A DNA stretch of 64,000 nucleotides from positions 13,274,808 to 13,338,807 of the forward strand of contig WARS01000013.1 of the NCBI GenBank assembly GCA_008933995.1, in the 5' to 3' direction. Every line of letters starts with the position of its first letter. Within the stretch, counting starts at the first letter, position 1. The stretch comes from Datnioides undecimradiatus. Its lineage: Eukaryota > Chordata > Actinopteri > Lobotiformes > Datnioididae. Both the position numbers and the translations under genes were made by a program. The notes beneath the pieces are model-generated. The model did no database searches. It saw only the letters and a list, made by a program, of their open reading frames with translations, and was not told the origin of the DNA. Shown here piece by piece: positions 38,301 through 51,394 of this stretch.

Positions 38301-39630
38301 GTCGGTGCAATGTTTCTGGTCATTTTTCCTTCACAGATTTTCCTTCAAGTATTTATATTTTTGTTCCACTGTTATTGCAGTAAGAAATAGTGTGTGAGTG
38401 TGATTAAGAAGAAACTCTGGAGTAAGATTCGAGCAAAGGAGAAATATTTTAATGAGTTATTAGACATTGTTCATGGCAAATATTTAGACATGTCATATCA
38501 GGAAAAGCTCAGAAGTAACTGACAACAATAAAAACAACTGAATTCCATTTAGGTGAGCCAGATACGGAGTCCTGGCACAATACCAGACTGGGACACTCGC
38601 TTGGGACTAAGCCATTGTTAACAAAATCCATGTTTTGTGCCGTTGATGGAAAGGTAAGAAAACTTTAACTTTGGAAATCATTGTAACATATGATGGACAA
38701 ACATTTTACAAAAACATTAATCATATCAAAAAAAACCCAAGAAAAAACAAAAAAAACCCATTTGATTGAGTTTTAATTGTAAAAGTCGTTCCACCTCTAA
38801 GGACAATACTCCATAACAACAGAAAAACTACATATAATTTTTTAGAATTGTAAATGTTGCAGCTGTTAGAGCATAAAGCAGCAGAAGTAATTGTGTCTTT
38901 CAGAGTTTTGAGTTTTTGTGTTGGAGCTGTTAGCTCAATTTCACTGGCTTTGACTGTTTCTGCATTAGATGCACAGTTGGGAATCCCTTAGGGATACAAC
39001 AGTTTTCAACATCTTAAAAGCTAAAAACAGAGGAAAGGCTGCCTGAGGAGAGACATAAAGATAAAGATATGAGGAGTTACACAAGCATACATAAACACAT
39101 GTACACACACTCACACGCACAGACACTATGTATAGACACTCTTAAAGACTTACACGCGCAAACACTTATCACACGGTTCAGATTCTCTTTGCTCTAACAT
39201 TAAAGGACACCAAATTGGCACAAACATAAAAAGCACAAATCTCTGAAGCGAATGCAACACAGACATGTTTTATAAGAAGTGTGTTTAAAATTTTACTTGG
39301 ATACCACACAGACTCAAAGAACAGTCACATCAAGCCTAATATCTCTATTAATTGCCATCACCTGGATTTATCTACAACTATAGGACTGATACAAGGTTCT
39401 TAAAAGTGTAGATTGGTATCAGTAGAAGTTAATTTCTTGTGTTTTATTCTCCTTCTTCCATTTCTAGATCCTTTAGGAACTGTATGTGAATTCACAGCTC
39501 TTGCATATGTTACAGAAAATATGTGAATTTTCTCAACAAAAGCAACTAAGAAAGTGGTAAACCCTATGGTAGCCAGAGCCAAATGTTTATAGAGGACTGA
39601 AAGTGCTATGTGAGGTACTGTTAAGTTAAG
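32400..39630. other. Intergenic stretch, no gene recognised
   Basis: AT-rich sequence without convincing exons. It contains a poly-A run near 34570, a G-run near 35168, a short CA run near 37140 and a possible dispersed fish repeat at 37440-37595. Confidence 0.45.
37440..37595. repeat. Possible dispersed teleost repeat fragment
   Basis: GAGTTAGCAGCAGTTAGCAG, ACTTTGGTCACAAGCTGC, TTTGGAGTATGAATTCAACA and CGACCAATTCCTTTAAA together resemble an interspersed repeat I remember from several percomorph genomes. This is recognition from memory, not a search. Confidence 0.4.
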
Positions 39631-39632
39631 TA

Positions 39633-39660
39633 CACTACTCACAATAAGTTAGGGATATTG
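39633..39660. repeat. Left terminal inverted repeat of the Tc1-like element
   Basis: 28 bp, exactly complementary to 40783-40810, preceded by the TA target site. Confidence 0.95.
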
Positions 39661-39836
39661 TTATTTACATGAGTGCTTTTCCTATTTGGTCTGAATTTTA
39701 ATGAAATAAGTAAAAGTTCCCTTTGATATTACTAATAATGAATGAGAAGAAACACCATTTTCATTAGTTTAATATTTATTACCCCCAAAATTTAGACAAT
39801 AACAAGGATATCCCCAAATAACAAAAATTGACAATG

Positions 39837-40810
<974 letters not shown>

Positions 40811-43232
40811 TATATGCTTTGGTTAAAGATAAGGGATGTACCAGTTGCTGGAAAAGAAAGAAAGAGCAATATATTAATGTGGCATATGCTGCTGACCAAA
40901 GTGATTTACTGTGTGGTTTTTGATTAACTTGTTTGTTTGTTGTTTTTTTACTTTTGCGTTGATTTCAGTGTCTTATTCGAGGTTATGTCAACACATGGGC
41001 ATGCAGAGATAAGGACTGAGCCACCAACCCTACGATTAACAGCCACTAGAGCTACAGCCTGGAAAGACTGACTGTAAGTCCATTCATTGTCCGTGGAAGT
41101 ACAGTCACAGGAGATGGTGCGTGTGTGGGTGTTTAAGTAACACTGAACATGGCATATGTCCAAGCTTATTAACACTTACAAGGTCATGCATGTTGTCACT
41201 GTCATGGTAACCAACATATCAAGTCACACTTAAACACAGGTAAAGATGTAGCACAGTCATTAGATGCTCTAGTAGCACATTAACTTCCATCTTGTTTGTT
41301 ATGTAATTTTGCTGTACCAATACTGCAAAACTACTAAAAGTAGTGACATTCACTTCAATTTAATTGTGAATTGCTTGAAATACTGTCAGGCCAGATGCAA
41401 TAAATATATGACTCTGGAACTGGATAGCTTTCAGTGGGTTGTTTGGAGCTAAACAATTTATGTCATCTTCACTATACCTTCTGTAGCTTTCCTCAACATT
41501 TAACACTCAACAGTGTCACTGCATCAGTAGTGTTTAATGTAGCATTTCCACAAAGGCATAGAAACACTTTGCATGAATGCACCAAGTGTTTCCAAACCCT
41601 TGTAGGCCTGAATAATGTATTAATGCGCTAGTGCAGAACAGATGCATAGTAGCCTATGTATTTATAATACATAACAGACCGTTCAGAGAAAGAACTGGCA
41701 GCTGGTGCTGGTTTTCCCACCAGATTCATGACTGGCAATCGCACATCAAGTGGATTTTCTCCATTTTGTCCCAAAGGCAGTAGTGTTTTGTATTTTGTGT
41801 TACACTGTATGTTTAGTTATTAATTAGATGTTGGGCATTTTTACTAGCTGAATTTTGTGACAGTGTGATAGAGAGTTTTCTAAATTTGATCAGCAGCCAA
41901 AAAATGTTTCCAGAACTTAAAAATGCAAACAAAGGCAAAGTCCCTAGCTTGAAAAAGGAAGCTTTAACTCTTGACATATAATTTTTAGTTGATGATAAGC
42001 CATAGCCTCAGCTACGTAACGGCCAACATGCTGGGCCAATTTGTTAAGAAAATCTTTTCGGTACAGCTCATTCTGCAGTGTTTAAGTAAAGGAATTTCTT
42101 CTCACCGTTCTATATTGGGTTCAAAAAGCATTTCAGCTTTGCTATCTTGGCACTTTAGCCAGTCTTGCTAATCTCTCAGTCTCTACCTTTGCCGCAAAGC
42201 TGCTTCTGCTCCCATTTGGCTGATTTCATTCTTTTTTCCCCCATCTCTAAATGTCCATGCTAGCATTAAGGAACCATCTGTGGCTGTGTTTCATTGGCCA
42301 CTGGCTCAAGGCTCTGGTTTTTAAATAGAAGCAATGGAAGGGTTAGCCCCAAATGGACCATGGTCAAGCTTTGGAAATGCTTGTGCGTGTGTGCCTAAGC
42401 ATGGATGTTTGAGTATATTAGAGGATAAATATTTTTTTTAAGAAACACAGATAGCTGCTTTTGCAAACCACCGCTCAGGACTCATCATCCTCCCCAGCTT
42501 TAGCGTGAACAGCTAAATTCCTATTACCTTCACAACCTCTCAATACAGATTTCTGTTCTGTTAGCAAAAACAGCTATATCTATGTCATACATTAATTCTA
42601 TATGTTACAATGCAGTAATTGTATTTTGCTTTTGTTTTTTTATTTTAAAAAAACTAACTGCATTTACAGTAGTTGCTTTATAATAAAAGGACAGGTGGGC
42701 TAGGCTCAGGATAAATCCCAGGCCTCCTTGTAGTATCTCAACAGCTGTTCATCATTTTAAAAATCAAACCAGGCTCAATTTTTACCTCAGTGTAATTTAA
42801 TCCAGCGAGACACTCACCAGATAAATGTATGCAGGTGCAGAGCATTTATCATAACGTGAATTCAGTATTTCTACTGTTTCATTAATGATCAGTGCAGCAA
42901 AAGTTCAAAAATGAGTACCATTTTGTGTTTTAGCATCTGGTAATCCATGTAAACACAATAATTTGTTACTTTCATTTGTCAAAACAGCTTCTTGCACTGT
43001 TTAAGCACAGTACTGTCTGAACGTCTACTAAATTCCCCAGTACCATAAGCTTTATAGCACTCAACTCACTTAACCTGCATGTCTTTGTGCTTTCAGTGGA
43101 AAGTTAGAAAAATAAACCTATACAGTCATGATAGGAATGTGCATCCTCGCCACAGAAATCTGTGTTTGTCCTCACTGATGTTTAGAGCAGCATATTTAAA
43201 AGCTATTTTGAATTGAATGGTGTATGCATTTG

Positions 43233-43370
43233 TGAAAGTGTGTGTGCATGTGTGTGTCTATGTCTGTGCGTGTGTGTAGGTGTTCGTGTGTGTGTGTGTG
43301 TGTGTACATGTGGGTCTATGTCTGTCTGTACGTGTGTGTGTGTGTGTGTGTGTTCGTGTGTGTGTGCAGC
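43233..43370. repeat. Imperfect compound TG microsatellite
   Basis: About 140 bp of interrupted TG units with TATGTCTG and CGTG variants. The core TG runs are near 43286-43304 and 43333-43352. Confidence 0.9.
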
Positions 43371-46300
43371 AGCTGAAGATATGTATGAGGGATTATGTGG
43401 GTAGAAGTCAAGGACAGAGAGGGGAGAAAAGGAAATAGAGGTCAAAAATCAATAATAACAATGTAAAATAACATACCTCATTACCACATTACGCTAGATG
43501 TCGTCCTGTTTTTCCCCAATTAAATATGGGCTTTGCAGGTGCTGCTCAATAATTAGCTCTTCCACACGGGTGTGTGTGTGTTGTGGCACTGTGAACCTTT
43601 GTATGCCTCTACACTAAATGTGTATATAGACTATACATTTCTGCGAGTTCCAGTGTACTTACACATACACAGGTACAAATCAGTGTCCATTTTGTGCATG
43701 AGTCACAGGTCACATGACAGTTCAGTTGCTGACATGTGAGCCTACATATGGGAGAAAGAAAGAAAGACACAAGCTTGAGAACAGTAAAGAGAAACAAACA
43801 GGTCTGGTTGGGGCTGAGTGAGAGATGGCATATTTTTCTGACATTTCTTCTGGTGACATTTTCAAGTTCGAGAGAAAATAGAGTACAGAGAGAAAAGAAA
43901 TGTAAAAACAAAACAATGCAGCAGTTCGACTCATCGTCTCACGATGGACTCGGTGGTTGGTCTTACTTTGCTCTGCTTTCATACATGAAATAATTGGTGT
44001 GACCTGGGAGTCTAACACAGATCAATTATCTGTGTTTTTGTGTCAGGGCCGTCTTGTTACAGTCTGACTGAGGCAAAGGTCAGAGAGGCAGCTGATTGTG
44101 CAGGTAGGACCCAGTCGGTTGTGAAGCATAGGCTCGGTGGTATTTCTGAGCAGAGGTTGAAGTAAAAAGTGTTTTCAAAATGAGATATTAGTTTTGTTCT
44201 CTCGATTGGATTATACAATGCAACTTGGCCTCTGTAATCACAACACGTCTTTGGTTTCATTTCAACAGGAATAGGAAATTTGCTGATTGTGGCGGCATAG
44301 AAAGTAATTTACAGATGTACAGACACTGCTGGAAGATGAATTGTGCAATATGTTTCTGTAAAAAATAGAACAGGGAGTTAGAGGTGACATCTCAGCACAA
44401 TGCATTACATTAAAGATGGTGTTGAATTTTCATTTATATGTTGGCTGAAATACAATTGATTTAATGCATTGTGTAATGAAAAACAATATATTTATCATGG
44501 GATCTGCTGTTTGTTTCCATTTGTTTTGGCCCAAAAAGGCAATAGCTTACTATACAGAGGGATTAATTCATTTAATTCTTAATCGGTATGGCATAAAGCA
44601 TACAAATCACAATTCATTATAATGATATACTGTATCATAAGCATTATATTTAGAGAAAATCCCATACAGGTTATTTTAAGAAGGTAATATAATGATTTCC
44701 ACAGCTCTTTAACCTGATTGCACAAAGATAAAATTCCTGCACTATAATGCAGGTCTGATTGCTAAAAGCTGAGGCATGGTTTTGTCTAAGGCCGCTCCAC
44801 CGGGCATCATCAGCCTTCAACTACTCCACTGGCCCATAAACTCCCCAGTGTTCCTGTCACTGGCTTCAAGTCTCATTTGTCGCCATTCACTCCAGGGACA
44901 AGAGTCATGGAAAGAAGCCCAGCTAAGACCAGAATCAAGGTCTGCACAGACCTGCTGTGACCTCTTGTCAAATTCTGAGCTCTGGAAAGCTCAGCAAGTA
45001 TATAATTACGTGTATAATTAATGTTGAAAGTATCTATTGTATTGCACTTCATGTGTTTGCTGTGGAACCTGCCCAACATGTGACGATATGTGGCTGGATT
45101 TGAACACTAGATTTGAATGGCACGGTTTGAACAGCTTTGATTTTTGGCGCAGAAGGCTAAATAGCAACAAAGGCACAGCGCTCTTTGCCTGAATGACCAC
45201 AAAGAGATTTCTTTTGAATGCTCACCTTACTGGTTTCACTTGTCCTTAGTTAGTCATTAATCACACTGTTTGTTTCTTTTATGCGCAGAAAACCACATGC
45301 AGCAATCTGTTATTCAGGATGCCAAGAACAGACTCAATAAAGTCAAATATTGATCGATAACTTTTTTTCAATAAACGGCCTGAAATAATTCTTATTGTTT
45401 ATGGGTTGATGTTTTTTTTTTCTTGTATCACAACCCTGAAGCCACTCATCGGGATTCATGAAAATGTTGTGGCTACAGCTAATCTAAGCCTGTAGATGTT
45501 CTGCAGCTCCTCAATGTGGGAGTTTCAGCCACTGAGGTTATATTAGGTGACGTGACCATGCAATACAAATAACAAATATGGCTTATTATTCATTTAGGAT
45601 TATTCTTCCACTGGAAAAAAACAAACAAACAAACAAAAAAACAACTTTGGTCTTAAGCTAAATTATGTTTCAGTATAAATTAAGTAAATCTCCACACACA
45701 CACAAGGTGCATACACAATTCTGTGCATTTTCTGCATCCCACTATCGAGAATGGACCACACAGTAGACTTGGTAGTTACCATCTTTTAAAAGTGCAGCAC
45801 TCGAGGTGATAATAAATCAGATGAGCGGAGAGAAATTTTAGAACTCGTTTGTATCACATTTTAGAGGTGTTGACAGGGCAATATATAGCACTGAAATCCC
45901 ACTTGGCTGGACTCACACATACAGTATGCAGAGCGATGTGTACCTCAGACACACTGAAATTGCATAATGTGCTCATTACAGGCTGTGAGTGCTTATTATA
46001 TGCATTGAGAAATACTCAGCTAACACGATTTAGACTGTTTTGCTAGAGTTCTGTATGAGAGAGCTTTGTGATTTGTGTGGTTTGTACTGTAGGCTGGATC
46101 CCATGTGGAAGACAGTGAAGATGGCACAACTTAACTGGTTGTTTTACAGTAGATCAACACAGAAAAATCCATCAAAAACATGCTGCAGGGAATGAAGGTG
46201 ATGTATGTATTATACTTGCACCTACCTTAAAAAAATGTTCCAATGCATACGTTTTATCGGATTACCATTGACGTTCTTCCCCCATAATAAAAACAAATCA

Positions 46301-46484
46301 AAGGTGGTTTAATTTCCACCAGCTCAGTTGGCCTGAGTGTGTTGATTACTTGACCATGTCCTCTTCACGGTGTAGGAAGCTCTAAATTTGAAATCCAATT
46401 ACCCACCAAGCAGAAAAGCCTTGCAACTGACACCACCTGACAGCCTATTCAGATGGTAACATTTAGCAGAGGCGGACAGGTGCA

Positions 46485-46486
<2 letters not shown>

Positions 46487-46522
<36 letters not shown>
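46487..46522. repeat. (TG)n microsatellite
   Basis: Uninterrupted TG run of about 18 units. Confidence 0.95.
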
Positions 46523-46527
<5 letters not shown>

Positions 46528-48393
46528 GCATGTTTGACTTGTAAACTGGCAGCAGTCTCTTTCTGTTGACTTTTATAAAGCAGTGTCTGCATTAAAATGA
46601 GCGATCTGACAGGAGGACGTTTGTTTGGCAGGGATGGATGCTCGAAAGTGGTTGGTCATAACATTATCAGAGGGTAGGCGAGTAGGGTAAATTTAGAAAT
46701 GGAGGCATGTGCCTTTGTTTATGCTCTCTTCATTCCCATGGAGAGTTACTCAATATGCAAGCTTTTGTTTAATTAAAGTGATTGTGTTCCAGAGAAAATA
46801 ATGTATTTATAAATGGCTGCACTGCTGAATTCAAATTAGATGTAGGTAAAGGTCCAAGTGTGGTATTTCATATGTTTGTCTCCACACAATAGAAAAACGA
46901 ATAGACAAATCTGAAGAATATACCATTGGACTGATTTATTAAAATGTTCTAGTTTGGTAGCTTATTTGATATTAAGTTTTGATATCAAGTCTATTATTAT
47001 TTTCAATCATTTTAAGTGTTAACCTTTCGTTTTGGTCTATTTGGTCTATGAAAAGAAGAAAGATTTTGTGATTTAATACAACATAGTTTTGTGTCGTTAA
47101 TCTTAGGATGTGGTTAATTTTAGGATTAACCACACAAAATGAACAAAAAAAATCAGTGTCACTGATTAATTAGTTATTTTAACAACAGACAATGAATCTA
47201 ATCATTACTCCTCATTTTCAGATTCTCAGATTTAATTTTATTTCTCAGTTGTTGTTGTTTTAAGGTTAGACAAAAAAGGTCGACATGTTATCTTTTTTTC
47301 TGGTTGCTGGAATTTTATTGACAAAAATGACTCCAATAATTAATTGCTGTGATTGCTGTGTGTGAAAAAAATAAAGAAAATAACTAAGTAGCAGCCTTTT
47401 TTCACATATGCTGAATTGGAATTGAAGGTTTTTTTTGAAGTGTCTTTTTGTAGTTGGTATAGTAGTGTGGTTAAGACATCCAGAGCATTGTAACCCACCA
47501 CAATTGCTGTGATCCATTTTGGCTTTCTTCCCTGTACCTCTTCTTCTTTGTGTTTGAACAAAAGATCAAAACTCTAACTTGTTAGAAAATGGTGTGGTAA
47601 AAATTGTTCAGCCCTGTTCTGTTGAGTCAAAGCTCAGCATCCAGTGACACAAAGCTCTGATCTGTGGAGCAGCTCTAACAACATGCCCTTCAACTTTTGT
47701 TTCTACGGTTAACGAGCTGCCAGGCCTACTCTTACACAGCATGCAGTTAATCAATGTTGTCAGGGATGTTGATGAGCAGGTGCAGACATTACGCATAAAC
47801 AGGACTATTTCCTTAATTAATCCAGGCCACAGTCAAACCAGTGTTCATGGCACAGAGTGAGTCCCTTCCTCTCTGCAAAATGCCACCACTAATTCTGAAA
47901 TGCAGGTTCAACCCGTAATGTCAAGTTTTTTTCCATCATTTTCTGAAACTTTATCTTCTTCTCCTAAAAGGAACCAAGGGCATTACATGGCTTTGATTGT
48001 GTGTGTGTGTGTGCGTGTGTGTGTGTCTGTGTTTGAGAGAGAAAGAGAGAGAGAGACCATCTGTTTATCAGCTGGACCGTCACATGACTTGCTGCTCTGC
48101 CACAGCCGTTCTCTGCCCTTCATTTCAATCCATTAATGAATTGCAAACAAATTCATATTTACCTCTAGTACCAACGTAGAATACAAATGCATTCCAAGCT
48201 GCTGCAGCAATTAACCTAAATTAGCTAAAATGTAAATTAATGTTTTTTTAATATATGTGGTTATTTGGTGTAATAGATGGCACAATTACTCACCATGTTG
48301 TAAAGCAAATGCAGTGGGAAAGCTCAAATATATGCCTATTAAGGTGTTTGATTACATGTGATTATGCTCTCTCTCTCATGTGCACATAACGCC

Positions 48394-48396
<3 letters not shown>

Positions 48397-48453
<57 letters not shown>
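48397..48453. repeat. (AC)n microsatellite
   Basis: Uninterrupted AC run of about 28 units. Confidence 0.95.
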
Positions 48454-48456
<3 letters not shown>

Positions 48457-50384
48457 CTCACCTCCCCTTCTAATTAAGCAGGTAATCCTCCCTCATATTC
48501 CCTTCTCACACCGCACAGATGCTGCTGAAAGACATGCTTAGAGACGGGGAGAGTGGTAGGTAGCCGCTTTGATGCAAACACACATGAGTTGGGCTTATCT
48601 GCAAGGTTCATGTTGCAGCAGACATGATCAGAATACATACCGAGGTGCCTGCCCTGCACTGAGGGTTCAAATCTGTATCCCTGGGGGTTTTACAGTCAGA
48701 CTGGCTCCTTTGGTGCCTTTAGCTTCTCATTTGTTTAGAAAAACAGCAGAGATGCCAAAAAGAAAGTGAAATGCTAAACCACTGAGATGGTCATTTCTTG
48801 TAACATGCTGTGTTTAGACCTGGAGAAAGTTTCAAGTGAACAGTAGCTGAGGAGTCACTTCATTTCCAATTCAGTTTCAAATTTTTGCCTCAAAGTGCTC
48901 GAAGCGCGGTCTGATGGAACAGTGATCAATGAGCAAGAACTCGGCCCTGCTTTGGAGAAAAATGGTTACAGTAGTCTGCAGAAATGTATTGATTGAGAGA
49001 GATTCTGTGGAACAGATCCACATTGTGCTACGAGCTGCCTTCTAACCCACTAACGATTATTTTACTGCAGAGCTAATTTGGGTGATATTAAGTCTGAGAT
49101 TAATTATAAATGTTGCCAACAAAGCAATGATTTTTTTTTTTTTACTCTAACTTCAAATCAGCACCTTTCGCCAAAAGGTACAAAATCACTCACAGAAAGT
49201 ATTTTGCAGTTGCAGCGCTAATAAAAAATTATGAATGGGGTTATTCTCACTCCCAGTGTGCACGAGTATGTGAGAAAGAGCTCTCATGTGTTCAGCTTTA
49301 TAGTACATCAAGGTAAATGTCGACCTTTAAAGAAATACTTGTATTTCCCCCCTGGCCTTCACCTCCCAGGGACGAGGCGATCAAATGTGACAGGTGGAAG
49401 CAAGCCTATAATAAAGCAATAACCCTGTGGTCCTCCTGCTGCATTAGCTGGACTAAATCTTGTTTGATGTCTCGCCACACTTCATATGCCTCCTTGTCTT
49501 TTTCAGTCTATAGAGAGTGGTGTAGGCTTCCTGTGTGTTCTGTCTAAGTAGTTTGTGGATGTAAGGGTGTTTTACAGTACAACAACACCAATTTTTATCT
49601 TTAGTCTGTTCCAGACTGAATTTAGATTGACTGACATGAGAAAAGAGGTGGCAGCAAGAACAAGAGCAGAGCATGCGGCCTAGTTAGGATACACAGTGTG
49701 CTGTCCATGGTCCTGAATCCATTTCAGATCAGTCTGTCTTTCACCCTCTATCCGTTCACCTCGGATCTGTGCTTTGCTGGCATGACATACAGAGACCATA
49801 CAGTGCTAGACCAGAGGATGACAAAATGAATTACAATGCTTGCACAGAAAGAGCAGTCTGATAAGAACAGATGGGCGGATCTACAGTGTTGTTTTGTATT
49901 AAGTGTGGTTGCCCTTTTCTGTTAATGTGAGCCAACAATCAACACATCTTGTGGGGAGATTCTATATTTGCATTTCTTTTTTCTTTTTCTTTTTTCTCTC
50001 TATCTCAGTTCACTTCATTCTATATGGGCCTTAAAGAGCTTAAGCAATGTAACTGTTTTGTTAAAAGTGAGCTACAATTTAAGCCAAATCATTTAAAGAT
50101 ACATTTTTCTATTTGTTTGTTTTCAACCACAGCTATAAATTCTTTGTTATTGAACATTTCTCTATCCAGTTTTTACATATTTTCATGGATTTATTCCCTA
50201 CACTTCACATTTCCATTCATTTTTGCTCCATCTCTGGCATAAACCTAATGTGTGTTTCATATATATATGCAATCCATAACAGTGAAGATCAAGACGTTTT
50301 TGTCCCATTATCATAATTTTATGTGTCATTTTCATGCATTTTATGTGGACAATTGTAACAATAATTAATTAGGTTTTACCAAAT

Positions 50385-50660
50385 TAAAGGTGCACTCTAC
50401 TGATTTTACACAGCATCATCATCATGCTTGGCTCATACTAGCAAGAGTAAATCAGTATATCCAGGCCTATACTGCATAGACTACAATGTGTTGTTTTCAG
50501 TCAGAGTCTCATGTGTCCCCCAGTTTTATACAAATGCAAAGCTAATATCACTTTAGTTACCTTCAATACTGACTTGAAATGAACTGTTTGGATTACAGGA
50601 CTAACTAGCGGGCTCCACGAGTTTGTTCATTTGCATATCAAACTGAAATAAATGACTGGC
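50385..50660. repeat. Possible dispersed teleost repeat near the 51-kb promoter
   Basis: It begins TTAAAGGTGCACTCTACTGA then TTTTACACA, resembling a repeat terminus I recall from fish genomes. The right boundary is a guess. It ends within 100 bp of the promoter-like region. Confidence 0.3.
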
Positions 50661-50816
50661 TAAAATTGTAAACAACCTACAAACCACAGCTTGCAAAATC
50701 ATTAGCTGTGACGTAAAGTGCAGAGAGAGTGCAGCGTGTGGGCTAAACAAGAGGATACACATCACAAATAATGAATGACTGGCAGCCTAAATACACTGAA
50801 GCCTTTCTCTTGTGAT

Positions 50817-50821
<5 letters not shown>

Positions 50822-50855
<34 letters not shown>

Positions 50856-50912
50856 CTCTCTCTACCCCCTTCTCTCTCTCTCTGTCCCCTCTCTCAGTCT
50901 CCCTCTCTCTTT
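50822..50912. repeat. (CT)n pyrimidine tract
   Basis: TCTC units interrupted by CAGT and CCCC. It is followed further on by a TCTG/CTGC-rich run (50990-51060). Such GAGA-type tracts are common at fish promoters. Confidence 0.92.
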
Positions 50913-51097
50913 CTGGAGTTTGTTGGTTGGCTGCAGCAGCCTCTCGGTATCTATCCTGGTTCGCCTGACAGACAGACAGTCCTCCTCTCTATCTGCCTGC
51001 TTAGATATCTGTCTGCCTCTCTGTCTGTCTGCCTGCCTGCTTGTTTATGTGTCTCTCTGTCGATTCTTAAACGTTGAGGTGAATCTAAAGCTCGGTA

Positions 51098-51169
51098 ATG
51101 GAGACCGCAGAGGACCGAAGCTCTTGCTTTCCTCCCCGCCGGAGACACGCAAACTCCCCGGACGAATAA
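51098..51169 (+). CDS. Upstream ORF 1 (23 codons) in the putative leader
   Basis: METAEDRSSCFPPRRRHANS then PDE and TAA. The ATG has G at -3 and G at +4, the best initiation context of the three candidate starts here. It could act as a translational brake on the downstream frame. Alternatively the true coding start may be elsewhere and this ORF chance. Confidence 0.3.
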   Translation: METAEDRSSCFPPRRRHANSPDE

Positions 51170-51177
51170 GGCGACAG

Positions 51178-51228
51178 ATGCCGGTTATTTTGAACGGAAA
51201 ACGCCGGCGCTTCCGTTCACCACAGTGA
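51178..51228 (+). CDS. Upstream ORF 2 (16 codons)
   Basis: MPVILNGKRRRFRSPQ then TGA. It starts 9 nt after upstream ORF 1 ends, with a weak initiation context (C at -3). Confidence 0.25.
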   Translation: MPVILNGKRRRFRSPQ

Positions 51229-51307
51229 CGCTTGTCAGTGTTTGCTTCCTCTTCTCCCCCTTCCTCGTCTTCTTCTTTTCTGTCAACACGTCTTCAGAAA
51301 AAAACAG

Positions 51308-51394
51308 ATGCCCTGCTCGGGAAGTTACGGACGAAACACGGATAAATCCTCCAAGTCGTCTTCTCCAATTTTGAAGAGGCGCCCTCACCCGAAG
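51308..51394 (+). CDS. Putative first coding exon, unrecognised protein
   Basis: The ATG at 51308 opens 29 codons, MPCSGSYGRNTDKSSKSSSP then ILKRRPHPK, ending exactly at a strong donor AAG/GTAAAC in phase 0. Reading through the donor meets a stop eight codons later. The peptide is Ser/Lys/Arg-rich with no signal sequence or membrane segment, as in many nuclear or cytoplasmic proteins that begin with a disordered tail. I do not recognise it and no following exon is visible in the next 12.6 kb, so a long first intron is implied. The exon could instead be non-coding leader. Its setting in CpG-rich sequence is the main support. Confidence 0.4.

Larger units (their letters stand above)
40813..50380. 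other. Intergenic stretch, no gene recognised
   Basis: Non-coding-looking sequence with many TG/CA microsatellites (43233-43370, 46487-46522, 48397-48453), a CAAA-type run near 45620 and a short inverted repeat with TGTGGTTAA arms near 47110-47134. The open frames at 43203-43445 are artefacts of the microsatellite. Confidence 0.45.
50690..51307 (+). promoter_or_regulatory. Putative promoter and 5' leader of a plus-strand gene
   Basis: From about 51090 the sequence is clearly richer in CpG than the rest of the window (GCCGGAG, CCCCGGACG, AACGCCGGCGC, TTACGGACGAAACACGG). This is the profile of a CpG-island start site. Upstream are a CRE-like TGACGTAA at 50709-50716, an octamer ATTTGCAT at 50629-50636 and a long CT tract at 50822-50912. 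No TATA box is obvious. The transcription start cannot be placed; the leader includes two small upstream ORFs. Confidence 0.5.

Noticed and set aside
43203..43445. Open frames on both strands rich in His-Thr or Val-Cys
   Set aside because: They are translations of an imperfect TG/CA microsatellite.
48397..48453. Possible CRISPR-like or satellite array among the regular repeats
   Set aside because: The repeats are simple dinucleotide runs without spacers, and the genome is a vertebrate one.
50812..51228. 138-codon plus frame beginning in the CT tract
   Set aside because: Its first half is Ser-Leu translation of the CT repeat. Only the last 16 codons coincide with upstream ORF 2.
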